Source: Solen grandis (lineage: Eukaryota; Mollusca; Bivalvia; Adapedonta; Solenidae). Taken from it: 64,000 nt of DNA. This document shows, piece after piece, positions 35,030 through 48,000 of the stretch (position 1 is its first letter; each line of letters starts with the position of its first letter). The translations under genes were made by a program, and so were the position numbers. The stretch is taken from contig CM037792.1 in NCBI GenBank assembly GCA_021229015.1, positions 41,198,543 through 41,262,542 of the forward strand, given 5' to 3'. Under the pieces are notes generated by a model that did no database searches, was not told the origin of the DNA, and was given only the letters and a program-made list of their open reading frames with translations.

Positions 35030-36560
35030 ATTTGTCCGAACAAACGATAGGGCTTTTTGCTTATACATACTTTTTTTGACCTAGTCAGTCTGTAATTAAT
35101 AATTACATATCAACATCATTTTCATTTATTCGCTATTGGTAACGATGTTTTGGAACTAATGATGAGGTCTTGGCAAAATTGTGTCACATAAACTTTTATT
35201 ATTAATTATTTTAAAATGTTTGGTATCGTTTGAAAAGCCTTTTAATTTCCAAAAATAATTGCATCATAAATAAACTTAATTTTAAAGGCTTTTGAGACAT
35301 AGACGCTTAAAACTCGAGAAAACGGCAAACATTGAACAAAAATAGATGTCCATAACTATTAAAGAAATATGTTCATGTTGTTAAAATTTCTCCCAATGAT
35401 TTTATGAGTTTTAGGTTAATTCAAAATGTAAACACCAATGGAACTGTCAGTTATCGCTTTAAAATTTATTTTCATTCCCTTATTTGCAAAAATCAATAAA
35501 GATGTAAGAAATTAAATGCACTTTGGGAAAAAACATTTTTTTTTCCAATTCAACCCAGTTGTCTGTCAAAGGAATACAAATTATACCATATTGTCTCGAA
35601 CAAATGTGAAAGAAAAATGATATCTGAACAACAGGTGATGATCTCATGCAAAACGGTCAAAAATGGTCTGCAAAGCTTAATAACCGTTTAATTTTTCTTA
35701 AAACTTGCTTTTAAGACCATGACGTCAAACGATGTTTAATGACGTAAAACTTCATTAAAACGAAAAGAGAAAAACTTCGATGGGTGTACGCTGTCCCAAT
35801 TTCCATGTTTCTGGACGCTTCAAAACATAAAAATATATTTTGGGATCCTAGGTTCGAAACTTGTTTATGGCAAAGAAATTTGGCCTTTTCAAATTTGGCA
35901 AACCGGAAGTGCAAATGCAGATCTACACATACACTTTCTTTGAAATTTTCAAGAAAATCCATTAATTGCAGCTGTAGAGTTTGTACATTTTTAAATTCTG
36001 ATGTTATATGTAGAAAAATATTGTATTCAAAAAGGGCTAAACTGCCTGTGGTTGAATTTACTTATTTATAATATTGCCATCCGTTATTTAAGTTTCTGTA
36101 AAGCATCACATACGCATTTCAGTATTTATAACATTTGTGTTCTACAAAGGAAGTGTACTAGGACCAGCTCTCTTTGCATAAATAATGTGTATAAATTGTT
36201 TTGTACTTGTTTTCATTAAAACAGACATAAATGATCGCTAATTTCATGGAGACTTAAGAGCATGGTGCATTTAAATATATTCATAACAACACATTTAAAC
36301 TTTAAACATTTTTAATTCTGAGTAATATGACATCATATTGAGAAGTAAAAAGGGCCAAGATTGCTGTTATAATTTTATGATGCCCAAAAGGAAGAAAAAA
36401 ACATAACAAACCTAATTAACCCTAAAAAGAAAAAAATGGCCTTTCTGGTAAAAACAGAAAATCCTTTTAACTAGATTCCGTTTGTTCCAACAAACGACTG
36501 TGGTTTCTGCTTATACACACTTTCACAAAATGTCAAAATGGATTTTAATTACCATCAATA
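35030..36560. repeat. Interspersed repeat family X, copies 1 and 2
   Basis: The block 35030-36090 runs from 'gtccgaacaaacgatagggc' to 'aaaaagggctaaactgcc' and matches 58510-59680 in order. Shared phrases include 'aacaaacgata-ggcttt', 'aaaatatgttcatg', 'gtacgctgtcc' and 'ttcgaaacttgtt'. A second partial copy follows at about 36310-36560 with 'aaaaagggccaagattgctg' and 'ccaacaaacgactgtggttt'. Open frames on both strands (35711-36071) have no known domain. Class unknown. Confidence 0.5.
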
Positions 36561-38120
36561 ATTCTTTACCATCAATACATGTATATTTAGAGATCATTGT
36601 AAAGGTAAACCTCTCTGTAACACATGTTCTAAATTTATTTGTATATGACGCAAAACAACTTGAATATATTTTATCAAAAACTACATAGAGAAAAGCAAAT
36701 AACTTAAGCACGTGTGCACTTCATGGTAATAAGACCTTATGTCGCAAAAAAACTTGCCCCAGTAGCAAAGGAAAAGGCTAATTGTGTTAAATGCAAAATC
36801 AGATAAGAAACTGGTAAGTACATACTAGGCTTCATTTATACGAAAACGAAATAGAGCCGTAAATATTTATTTTCAGTTAGGCTCAATTACCTCCGAATTA
36901 TCTGAAAACATAAGTAGATATACACAGAAATCACTGTTGACATTGATGTACCAATCCCGTGTTAAAGTCAATTTACAATAATTGCATTTTATATCACACG
37001 CTTTGAATGTTTAGTGCAAATTACCAAAGTATCTTTAACTAAAATAATTCAATAAATTGGCTCTCCTAACCTCTACATCTTTTGTGTAAATTAAATAATA
37101 AAAATAATATAAAAATGGTGTTTTTTTAAAAAAAAACCAAAAATTATTCATCTTCTTAAAAAAATTTTTGATATCTAATTAATAAAAAAATTATCACACT
37201 GTTTTCCTTCGATTACTTACTTACGTATAACCAATTCTTCTAGAAGAGAATCAGAACTATTTCCAATGGACAAACTATATATATATATACGTATATATAT
37301 ATGACTTAATAACGCCTTACCTTGAACAGAATGTCGAACGATTTATTTCGTACTTATCAAATAATTTTATACTATTTAGAAATGTAATGAGTATATTCAG
37401 CATAGATAGGTGGGTGATTTTTTAACTTTAATTTTATCACTAAAGACAAGTTTAAAGGAGGGTTAAATCAGAACAAATAAGGAAGTTTATACATGATTAT
37501 ATTGCAAATTATAGGCTCAGTAATAATATTTTTAAATGTAAATGAAATATACGTCAAGAGAATTCAAAAAGTGTAAGAAAACAATTTAAAAACACATATA
37601 CACACGTCAGTCTCAATTTATTATCATCTTTTGTATATTCAGAGGGTATGAATATAGCATTTATTTGGCTTGTAGCCAAGAAACTTGTTATGATGAAAAA
37701 TGATGAAAATTAGGTTAGAATTGAAATAAGCAATGACTGTCTGTGTCTTTTTGTTTATTTAACAATAGATTTCTCGTTCAGATTCGAAATATCATATTAG
37801 ATGGGCATCGTCCCCAGTGGTTAAGTACACAACAAAACAAATAAGATATTAATTTTTCATTAAACAGTAATCGTTTTGTGGTATTTGCTATATCTTAAGA
37901 TTAAAATACACAAAGGTATACTAGTGTCGTTCAAGCCCTCTCACTACTATATTCATTTTTATTTGAACTATTTTTAAAGTACATTTTTTCATGGTTGGAC
38001 GACAACTTCCATTTGTAAAGGATTATTCATGAAACAAAATGGCTGTACCTCGTACTTCTGTTGGGCTTATATTATCTTACTTGATCAAAAACAATACTTT
38101 TCTGCTATTATAACTTAATC
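36561..38120. other. AT-rich, no gene seen
   Basis: Contains small AT-rich simple sequence at 37275-37305 (TA-rich, palindromic) and homopolymer-rich text at 37100-37190. Nothing else recognisable. Confidence 0.5.
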
Positions 38121-38153
38121 CTTTATCCTTTCTTTTCTTTCTTTCTTTCTTTG

Positions 38154-38207
<54 letters not shown>
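38121..38207. repeat. (CTTT)n followed by (TA)n microsatellite
   Basis: A short run of 'cttt' units at about 38128-38150 passes into a (TA)n tract of about 50 bp ending at 38207. Confidence 0.9.
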
Positions 38208-38208
<1 letters not shown>

Positions 38209-38939
38209 TTGAATATGCAATTAACAAGTATTTGCCAAGTTAAAACTCATTAAATCACATTAAGTTGCTTTCTTTTATCTAAGCTTCCGGTATATTTACC
38301 TTTCCTTGAATACTTATTCAGGATTTTCTCATTGTTATTATATGCATTTGAAAAACAATCTTAATCGTCATAATTTCTCTGAATGTTTTTTCATCATTCT
38401 CGATGCCTCTGTATGATCATTTTTAGACGCCTTTTTCCGATTAAACATTTATAAACTATAATTTTCAACACACATATACATACAAATAAAATCAATCACG
38501 GTGAAACTCAAAACTGTGTTGTGATGAAGAAACTAAATAAGTTTTATTTTGTTACTCAGTTCTATAATCAGGTATCAATTACTAGCCGAATGTTCTTATA
38601 TATTTTGTTGTTTTACCTATCGCTATGCCATGTTCTTTTGTTTGAGATTTCACGATATTGAATTCATATCTTTTTTGCTATGCTGCAATGAATGCCGATG
38701 ACCGTGCGATTCATGTAATAGATAAACTTACGGGAAACCCCTAACATTAAGGACCTGAGACACACGACTGTTTTATTGATTCATTAAAGTCTAATTATTG
38801 AAACGTTTGATCAAAGTTTTTATTATCTTGCTTTTTACTCACATAGCAATAAAAAAAAACTATTGAATAATTAAGTTTGTCAGATCGTACATAGTACATG
38901 TATATCGATACCATACAAATAAATTACTATTGTTATTCC

Positions 38940-39110
38940 GCAATTAGACGACGTGGTAGAGTGTCCGAATGAGTGTTTGCATACTCAGATTCAATTCTGG
39001 CTCGGGGCAGTAAGATTTTACTTGGTTACATTTGGCGCCTAATGTGGGATGCCACTGTCACAAACCAGTTCAATCAGCAGCCTCCAAATTATTCAACACG
39101 TCTGTTCTCT
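38940..39110 (+). repeat. Possible old tRNA-like SINE
   Basis: A-box-like 'gacgtggtagagtgtccg' and B-box-like 'cagattcaattctggctc' at tRNA-like spacing, then 'ttggttacatttggcgccta'. It does not match the other SINE families in the window. Too decayed to class. Confidence 0.35.
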
Positions 39111-39199
39111 TACAGCAGATATCGGGTTTAAAATGATCCTTTTTTGGAATTACAACATTTATACACATGTAGGCTTACTGACAATATAGATTAGTACCT

Positions 39200-39201
39200 G
39201 T

Positions 39202-39282
<81 letters not shown>

Positions 39283-39284
39283 AT
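39200..39284. repeat. (TA)n-(GT)n microsatellite beside the gap
   Basis: TA repeats from about 39202 pass into 'gtgtgtgtgtgtgtgt' (39265-39282) just before the assembly gap. The repeat is a likely cause of the assembly break. Confidence 0.9.
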
Positions 39285-39312
39285 AGACAATTTACGGATT
39301 TCTGAAAGCAAA

Positions 39313-39412
39313 NNNNNNNNNNNNNNNNNNNNNNNNNNNNNNNNNNNNNNNNNNNNNNNNNNNNNNNNNNNNNNNNNNNNNNNNNNNNNNNNNNNNNNNN
39401 NNNNNNNNNNNN
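39313..39412. other. Assembly gap (100 N)
   Basis: Exactly 100 N, the usual placeholder length, so the true size is unknown. Frames drawn across it are meaningless. Confidence 0.98.
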
Positions 39413-40009
39413 CACCTCTAACCACCATTCACCAGAACTAACTACTGTTATTCACCACCACCCCATCCTTCAGTTTTATTGCAGATTTAGACTTTTCATA
39501 TTGTATTTTTAAAGGAAAGCTCTCCGTCGGTGAGCATATGCAATGTTTGTAATATCGTATGGCTAGAAATCGCCCTTCAAGGCTTATTGACATGTTTTGT
39601 TAAGATCGTATTTAGTTCAATGTTATCTCTCTGTTTATTTTTTTTGCAGTTTAATCCATCACGAATTTGAAAATTTGCAGTTTAAAAAAGTTCGAGTTTA
39701 TATCAATAAATATTGATATCAGATTATAATGTTCGAGATCTTTTGTTACATCCAAACATTGTTATTAAAAGCAATTTACTGAAAATCCTCTTTCAACGTT
39801 ATTTCATTCAAATTTGGTTTGTATCTGAGACTAAGTTCACGTATTGCTGAAGCAGAATCATTATGTAGGTGAAGATAGCAACTTATATAAATAAATATAG
39901 CCAAATTGGGAAAAATGAAAAAGCTCTCCACCTTTTGACAGCCACAATGGTCCTAACGCTTTATGAACTTGAGTATCTTTTTGCCTATACATAATTTATA
40001 AAAAAAATT

Positions 40010-40160
40010 TTTTCTTTTGATGCTACAGTTGTAACCTTAATTCTTGTAATGGATTTTTACATGCCATGTGTACTTTGATAAACAACTATATGTTTATAAT
40101 GACAATAAGCTTGTAATGCTTCAGTCATCAATAAAATTTCTGTTCTGTTCTGTTCTATAA
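40010..40160 (+). mobile_element. Non-LTR retrotransposon 3' end with (TTCTG)n tail
   Basis: Ends 'catcaataaaatttctgttctgttctgttct', broken here as 'catcaataaaa' then four TTCTG-type units. It is the best preserved tail of the group also seen at 14831-15057 and 44074-44220. 5' truncated; no coding part is visible. Confidence 0.45.
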
Positions 40161-40619
40161 AACAATATTTTGCAGCAATAATTGGTAATAAATGATACAA
40201 GAAGCCCCACATTTCATTAATTCAACTTTAAAATGGTATTTCATCGATGGCTGAGATTTGTTTTAGTTATATCACACTTTAACCAAATTAAAAAAAAAAT
40301 GTCTTCCCTTTCTTTTTCAAAGTGGAGATCCCGTCTTGCAATGATCACTTCATGTGTAAATATGTATTTAAATTTCAAATCTAGAGTGGTAACAATGATT
40401 TGGACCAGATGCAAAGCTGCTTGCAGAATAGGTTTTCAATAAATGTGATTTGATCCCTGTAACTTTCTTATAATAATGATGTCCAATTTAATAAAAAAAA
40501 GATTGATATGAAAGGTCCAAATTCCCAACATTTCACTTGCTTTATAGAAAGATCTGTCTTAAGCAACTTTTGCGCTAAAGACAGATAAACCTAAAAAAAA
40601 AAACGGCAAAAAGGTGTAC

Positions 40620-41010
40620 ATATCACTTACTTCTACGCGACCGATGATTTTGTAACCAATTGTCTGTTCATTAAATTATGCACACTATGTCATACCAAAC
40701 TGACATATGACCTTGACCTTTTCTATTTTCCGGAAACGGAAGTGACAGTTCACCATATTGAGCTATCTCGAGTGAAACTTTCATGAAAATCGGTCAAAAA
40801 GAAATTCCTGTCGGGCATAAACCGAAAGCCTTCACAAAATGAAAAAAGACTTTAAACGGTATTTCATGCTTACAGAACATCAAGAAGCTTCAAAAGTCTG
40901 TTGCATTAAAAAGGGCAAAAGTTGGGTTATCTGTTAAAATTAATAACAATGCATTTTCGGCAGCATGTTTTAATTTGAGCCTCAAAAGGAAGAAAAATGA
41001 AATAATAATA
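40620..41010 (+). repeat. Interspersed repeat family X, copy 3 (3' part)
   Basis: Shares 'gaccttgacctttt', 'ggaagtgacagttc', 'tgaaaatcggtcaaaaag', 'ttaaaaagggcaaaagttgg' and 'tgttttaatttgagcctcaa' with 59205-59670. The 5' part found at 35030 and 58510 is missing. A (AAT/AAG/ATG)n simple stretch follows at 41000-41045. Confidence 0.5.
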
Positions 41011-41039
41011 ATAAGAAGAAGAAGATGATGATGATGAAG

Positions 41040-41580
41040 AAGAAAGCCCCAATAAACCATTGCAAGTGTCCAACAGAATTTCAAATTACTTACAAACGTT
41101 GATACTCCGTTTTTAAGAAAAAAAATAGTGATAACTCCAATGTAAATTTTAAATACCTCTTTACGACAAAGACCCATTAAACATTCCAGAACTAGTCGCA
41201 CAACATGCTATGACAAATATGAATTAGCCGATACGTTCTAAACATATTGACGCGGAATACCTCGGACCTTACGCTTGAGCACGGAAGTATATATTGAATT
41301 GTCGATAAGACCGACTGATAACCTGTTTAGCCCCCAAACACCGAAGCAGACTTCAGCTTTAAAAGAAAACATGCATATCAAAGGAAAAAGTTTATCTTCA
41401 TTATTATTTAAGTTAATTCGTTCGTCTACCATCCGAATTATACCTACCCACAACAATCCGTTTCAAGATTTGTCAGATTACAGACCACAATGATCACTGG
41501 AAGGCTTCCTCATAAGGAGAGTCCGAAGGACAATGATAGGACTCGAACCTCCAGCACTAGAGGCCAATAAGAACTATATA
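41040..41580 (+). repeat. Segmental duplication, left flank of copy 1
   Basis: Matches 55910-56600 in order: 'caacagaatttcaaatt-cttacaaacg', 'ccagaactagtc', 'gacgcggaatacct', 'gataacctgttta', 'aaacatgcat', then the same reversed SINE fragment ('ctggaaggcttcctca', 'gtccgaaggacaatga', 'agaggc'). A shared old SINE insertion shows that it predates the duplication. Confidence 0.55.
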
Positions 41581-43202
41581 TAATTTCAAGTTGATTATAC
41601 GTATATTGTATTGTATGCCGTTGGCCTTTTATTACGAAATAAAAAAATCAGAACTTTGCTTTGGGTTTTACGCCCCACCGACAGTATCAGCCTACCTACA
41701 TGCCTTTGATCCTCTGTATATTTCCCTCTCTGCAACAACCGCCCCCCCCACCCCCATATAGCGACCATATAACCATAAATTCGCCGGAAGTATCTGTTGT
41801 AAAGAAGGTGCTCTAACATATATAATTTTACTGTTTAATTTTGATTGTACATAAAATTCGTGGATTCATGACCCAGAAAACGTGAAATCTATTTAATGGA
41901 TAATTTTTGTGAGGTTTAATAATCATAGATTAAGCCGTCCACGAAATCAACGAAATTTATCCCCACCCCCCTCCCACCCCTTATTGATGATTCTACAGGT
42001 ATGGCTACGTTCAATTCTGATCGATACTGTTTTAAACAAGTCAGGATGACAATGAAAACTATGCGTATCGAGGATGAACCGATCTAGTAAATCAATTATT
42101 GATTAGGTATAATGAACGAGTGAATACACTGATGGTCACGGTACTTTTTTTCATTATTAATTAGTATTGGCATATCAACATTATACAACAAGAAATGAAT
42201 ATGCACATTCAATGATAGTGAAAAGGTTAATCAAAATATAAAGATAAACAAGTGACATACGTTAACAAGGAAGAAATAAAACAATATACGTAACGTTTTC
42301 ATAATGATACATCAAGAAAATCAAATGATATTATCGATGTAACACGATGTTCATATATTATGTTTATATGTTTTTTTATGCATAAATCTAATTTCACATA
42401 CAATTGATATCTAAAAACTTCTCGATCAACCCTCGTATTATACTGTAAACGGATCGTCGTGAGAGGGAAATATATATATTTAAGGTAAAATACCTGTAAT
42501 AGTTCCGCTACGTCTTGGACCACTTAAACTCTACCAAGATAAACAAGGTACCCTGATGATATTTGACATTAGTTTCGTCAACTTTAAAACAACTTTTCTC
42601 AGCATTTATTATAAAGTTATTTATATTTGTTTATAATTCTAAATAACTATGGCGAAAATGAAAATATAGAAAATGATTAATGACAATTTTACCATTACCT
42701 GAATTTAAATTTAATGTCCGCAAAATAAAATTCCATCATGGTCGCAAAAATGAGCATTACATATAGAGTCGTGCACAAAGGCGCATCAACAATCATACTT
42801 GCTGGACAAAAGATTAAAAAGATGAATTTCTCAGTGTCATTTTAGTGAATAAAAATGAAATGATTAAGAATGCATCACATTAGAATTTGTCACAGTTTGG
42901 ATTGTATTAAGATATAACCTGTTCGTATAAATATAACAAAGTGAAATAAAGTATACATGTGTATTTATCTTTTTTTTAACTTAAGATATCCAATCCTTCA
43001 AAAAAGATTAAAAAGCAAAAAAATACCAATTAAGAAAATAATTTCGTCTGCTTCGGATGCATTTAGCCGAGAAGCCGAGTCTTATATTGTGATCAATTAC
43101 TATTACTATTCGTGTTTAGCTTATCTAGTGATAAAGCAAATAGTATATGACATTTCGGAGAATCACCGTAATGACGAAAACAAAGAAAAACACGAATAAA
43201 TA
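41581..43202. other. AT-rich, no gene seen
   Basis: No supported gene. Two C-rich runs (41741-41756 and about 41960-41980) stand out. The frame at 42957-43199 has no domain or splice support. Confidence 0.5.
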
Positions 43203-43835
43203 GTATGACAAAGTAGTCCCCTTGTGTTAACTATGTCGTAATGTCAACACTGACAAAACAGTCCCGTTGTGTTAGCTACATAAATGTTGTAATGTCGACA
43301 CTTTCAAAGTAGTCTCTTTGTGTTAGCTATGTTGTTATGTTGACAATTTCAGAGTAGTCCCTATGTTTTAGCTATGTTGAAATGTCATCAATTACAAAGT
43401 TGACCTTTGTTTTAGCTTTATTGCAATGGCAAAAATAATAAAGTAGTTCCCTTTTATCATCTACATGTATGTGATAATGTCCGCAATGACAAAGTAATCT
43501 CTTTTGTGTTAGCTATGTAGTAATGACAAAGTAGTCGTCATGTGTTCGCCATTTTGTAATGGCGACACTGGGAAAGAAGTCCCCTTGTGTAAGCTATGTT
43601 GTAATGTCAATAATGTCAGAATTGTCCCCTTGTGTTATCTATATTTAATGTCGACACTTTCAAAGTAGTCCCTATGTTTAAGATTTGCTGTAATTTCAAT
43701 AATGTCAAAGTAGTCCCTATGTGTTAGCTATGTTGTAATGTTGACATTGACAAAGGATTCCCTTTCTGTTTGCAATGTTTAACGCCGGCAGTGACAAAGT
43801 ATTCAATTTGTGTTAGCTATGCTGTAGTGGCGTCA
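43203..43835. repeat. Tandem array, monomer about 45 bp (copy 1)
   Basis: About 14 units of the form 'gtagtccccttgtgttagct' then 'atgttgtaatgtcgacact' then 'tgacaaa', each unit differing from its neighbours by many changes, with no fixed higher-order pattern. The same monomer family forms the 87-bp dimer of the array at 60561-62575. The sequence just right of both arrays is also related ('ttttgagaataa', then 'aacaaa-t-cccatg-tctat'). Confidence 0.85.
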
Positions 43836-44073
43836 AAGTTATAAAAAAACGTTTTGAGAATAAACGCACTTCTCCTTAACAATACATAAATGCTATAACA
43901 ACAAGTAAAGTAACAAACTTCCCATGGTCTATGGATGTAGAAGAAAAGTATTTTTCATGATGTCATGTGAATTTCGAGAAAAGAGAAGCTCTTTGAACTT
44001 GTCATAAATGATACTTTAACATAAAAAGTTAAAACAATAAATATCCAACACTTATGGCTTTAGAAAAAGACCT

Positions 44074-44220
44074 TAGAACAGAACAGAACATATGTTTATT
44101 TTAAGACATAAGCATATAAGCTCATCATCACATAAACAAAATATATGCAATGCATGCTCTCGACATATGACTGCGGCAGGCGTTGGCTGCATTTTTGTGA
44201 GCTCTCAAAAACTTGCTTAG
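44074..44220 (-). mobile_element. Non-LTR retrotransposon 3' end, minus strand
   Basis: Starts with 'agaacagaacagaaca', the reverse complement of a (TTCTG)n tail, then 'tatgtttatttta', which gives AATAAA on the minus strand. A truncated copy inserted next to the CR1-like element. Confidence 0.45.
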
Positions 44221-44489
44221 TTATAGTAAATATATGGTATGCACAAAATTGTAAGTTATCAAGATTATGTATAAAAGCATAGTGAATGTATATACGACTT
44301 TTTCATTTGGAATTTTATTGTGGTTTTCTGGAAATTTTGCTTTTAAACTCATTATTAATAAATCAATAGGAAACACCGACATTTTATCCCAGTGTGTTTT
44401 ACCTTTTAAATTTAGTAACGCCGACATTTTACCCCAATTCCCACCACGAATATTTCAAACAAGTCAGTTACTTCTTTCCACAAGAAGCC

Positions 44490-47400
44490 TAAGACAGTAT
44501 CTAGGAATTTAATCAGTATAAAATATGAATTGCCTGAATCACAGAATTTTCTTTCAGTCTGTTGTATAAATCCAAGGTCAGTCAAGAACAAGACTATTTC
44601 ATTTTTGATTTCATACAATCAAATGATTTTGACATTGTTGCTGTAACTGAAACATGGCTCGGAAGCAAAATTGACAAATTTGCATTGCTGAATTGGTTCC
44701 CACAGGTCATTGCATCAAACATGTGCCACGTGATGGTAGACGTGGAGGTGGAGTTGCTCTTATATTCAAATCACCTATTGATATCCATTTCATTTCTTCA
44801 AGTCCTGATCATGAGTTTTCTACTTTGGAATATCTAGACTGCAAACTAAAGTTATATAATTACTCAGTACGTTTTGCAGTCATATACAGACCGCCTCCAT
44901 CAAAAGCAAATGGTTTTAAGACAAATGAGTTTTTAGAACAAGAATGGCCAACGTTCCTTTCAAGATACGATACTGATGATAAAAGTGTCATATAGTTGGC
45001 GACATAAATTTTCACTTAGACGTCCCAAATAATCGTGACACCTTGCAGTTTAGTAGTACCCTCAAGTCTTGTGGTATGAGGCAGCACGTAAACCAACCTA
45101 CACATGTAAGAGGACATACGCTTGATGTAGTAATCACCAGGGATTCAGAAGACATCGTTTCTGAAATTGATGTTTCCGATCTCGGACTATCAGACTCAAC
45201 CGGTAAGGTTTCTCGTGATCATTACGCTGTGACATTTACAGCTAAGATAGTTAAGCCAGCACCTATAAGAAACCCGTTTCTTTTAGGAAAGTTAGTACTA
45301 TTAATATACAATCTTTTAAGGAGGACATTGTATCATCTGGTCTATAAAATTCTCAGTCATGGTCTTCAGATGCTGATGAGTTAGTAAATACATACATAAA
45401 TGAAGTATCTTCTCTCCTAGAAAAACATGCTCCATTACGTACTAAGACTATAGTTTTGAGGCCCGGACGTGACTGGTACACAGACGAACTTCACGATGCC
45501 AAACACCATCGCCGAAAGCTAGACAGTCAAAACTTATAACAGATCATCAGATATACCGTGAACAATGTGCTTTGGTAAATAAATTGCCAAAACAAGCCAG
45601 AATTGCTTATTATACGGAAAAAATAAAATCTTCAGGACGAGATCAGAAATGTCTTTTCAAAATAACAAATCATCTTCTTGGCTCGACAACTGAAGCGGTT
45701 TTACCTTCTACAACATCATCGAAGGAATTAGCGCAGGACTTTGTTGATTTTTTCATTGACAAAATCAAGGGCATTAGAAATGATATAAGGGCAGACATCT
45801 CAACAACGAGCGTTCCCGAAGCTGTAGAACCATCTCGGCCATGTTTTAATTTCTAATCTGACTGCTTTCTCTTCATTGTCTGAACAGGATATCAAGCAAA
45901 TAATCATGAAATCACCAAACAAATCATGTGAACTTGATCCAATACCCACATGGCTGTTGAAATCTTGCATCGATGAACTTTCACCGAGCTGTGGGTTCGA
46001 ATCCCGTTAGGGACTTCGGATTTTTCATGTGAGGAAACCTTCCAGCTGGCTCGCGGTAGGTCGGTGGTTCTACCCGGGTACCTCTGTGTACTCGGGGTCT
46101 TCCTCCACCTGTAATTAGCTGGACGTCGCTATATGATTGAAATACTATCGCAGCGACGGTAAACCCCAATACAACAACAACAACTTTCACCAATATTGAC
46201 TAAAATCATTAACACATCATAAGAATCAGCGTATGTTCCAAAATTGTTTAAATGTTCACGAATACGACCACTACTAAAAAAACCCGGCCTCGACCAAAAT
46301 GAACTTAAAAAACTATAGACCAGTTTCAAATTTACCATTTGTTTCAAAGGTTCTAGAAAAAGCAGTAGACTCACAACTAGAGCGTCATTTATCACTGAAC
46401 AATCTACATGAACAACATCAATCTGCCTATAGGAAGTTCCATTCTACAGAAACAGCATTAATTAAAGTCCAAAATAACATCATGCAATCCTTAGATCAAA
46501 ATAAAGTCGCCATTCCTGTCCTACTTGACCTCTCAGCTGCGTTTGATACCATCGACCATAGTTTAGCTCTTGAATCGTTTGAAACATGACTTTGGAATTG
46601 AGGGAAAACCACTTCAGTGGATGACGTCTTACTAGGTGACCGGTACCAAACAGTTTGTATTGACGGCCAGTTGTGAGAAGCAGTTTTGATGAATTACAGT
46701 GTTCCGCAGGGCTCAGATTTAGGTCCGAAAAATTACATTATGTATACAAAACCAGTTGGAGCCATCGGCAGAAACCACGGTCTAATTCATCATTTTTACG
46801 CAGACGATTCTCAACTTTACATAGCTTTCAAACCTACTGACCAAGTTAATGTTGCAGAAGCTGTTCAGCGTGTCGAGGCCTGCCTGGCAGACATAGTTTC
46901 ATGGATGAATCAAAACATGCTTCAACTCAACACCAATAAGATTGAAGTAATTCTTTTCTCTTCTAAACACAATGAAAAGCGTGTGGGTGATATTTCAATA
47001 ACCATTGGAGCATCTAAAATACAACCGGCTACTCTTGTTAGAAATCTGGGAGCTTCTTTTAGACTCTAGATTAGACTTAGATGATCACGTTTACTCAGTG
47101 TGTCGATATTGTTATGCTCAACTTCGCCGAATTAGCCACATCAGACAGTATCTTACCACTGACGCAACAAAATCGCTTGTTAACAGTCTTGTTACATCTC
47201 GATTGGACTACTGTAATTCTCTGTTATATGGATTACCAAAAAACACTCTCCAAAAGCTACAGACTGTCCAAAACACAGCGGCTAGGATTATTACAAATAC
47301 CCCACGTTTCAGTCATATAACCCCCATTCTTAAAGGACAGCATTGGTTGCCTGTAGAAGCCAGAATACAGTTTACGATATTAACTCTTACGTTGAAGGCA

Positions 47401-47661
47401 CTACATGGTCAATCACCGGAGTATATTCAATTAATGTTAGAAATTTACAGACCCAGCCGTGTACTTAGATCCGAAGACGTTTCAGTGACACTTGTCCAAC
47501 CTAGAACCAAAACAGCGAAATATGGGCACAGATGCTTTACTCTTAGTGCTCCAAAACTCTGGAACTCGTTGCCAGTATTAATACGCCAGTCCAGCAGTTT
47601 CGTCTCATTTAAGAAACTCTTAAAAACATACTTCTTTGTTCGATTCTATAGCGATCATTAA
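44490..47661 (+). pseudogene. CR1-like non-LTR retrotransposon, broken
   Basis: Pieces of one long reading frame in changing phases. Endonuclease: an IAVTETWLGS-like motif near 44630, RRGGGVALIFKS, a VIYRPPPS motif and VSRDHYAVTF near 45215. Reverse transcriptase: LKNYRPVSNLPFVSKVLEK at 46304, LLDLSAAFDTIDH at 46521, a PQGS-LGP motif (SVPQGSDLGP) at 46700 and the catalytic FYADDSQLY at 46794. The C-terminal part ends APKLWNSLPVLIRQSSSF. Order and C-terminus fit the CR1/L2 group of the Jockey superfamily. Frameshifts, stops and a SINE insertion at 45986-46181 make it dead. The 3' end runs into 47700-47870. Confidence 0.85.
45976..46191 (+). mobile_element. SINE family 1 nested in the LINE, 10-bp TSD
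   Basis: The SINE body (45986-46181) is flanked by a perfect target duplication AACTTTCACC at 45976-45985 and 46182-46191. It starts just before the B box ('gtgggttcgaatcccg'), so it is 5' truncated. It carries the same central domain as the SINE at 20604 and ends in an (ACA)n tail. Taking it out rejoins the LINE frame between LSP-type codons and LTKIIN, so it entered an element that was at that point still contiguous. Confidence 0.9.
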
Positions 47662-48000
47662 ATGGAAAATTACTCGATTACTGTACTTTTAATAACTGTG
47701 GATTTAAACGTTTTAATGTTGGTTTTAACACGTTTATTTTTTTCCCTTTTTTTCCTTTACTTTAATTTAATGACACTGTTGTTACTTATATTTTAAAACA
47801 CTCTACGCATGATATTCTCCATAGTTAAGGATTGATAAAACATAGGAATCAAATAGATTGAATATGAACTGGTATTTCACGACCTCTTATAACACTAAAC
47901 AACGAATTCATTGCTCTCAGGGCTTTATCCCTGAGTGTCCTAGTTGCTGGTGCGAAAGTCCCCCACTAGATAGTACTAGTCCTAAGTACTTAAAAATTAT

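Noticed and set aside
39159..39428. Minus-strand frames across the N run
   Set aside because: They consist of unknown residues and translated (TA)n/(GT)n.
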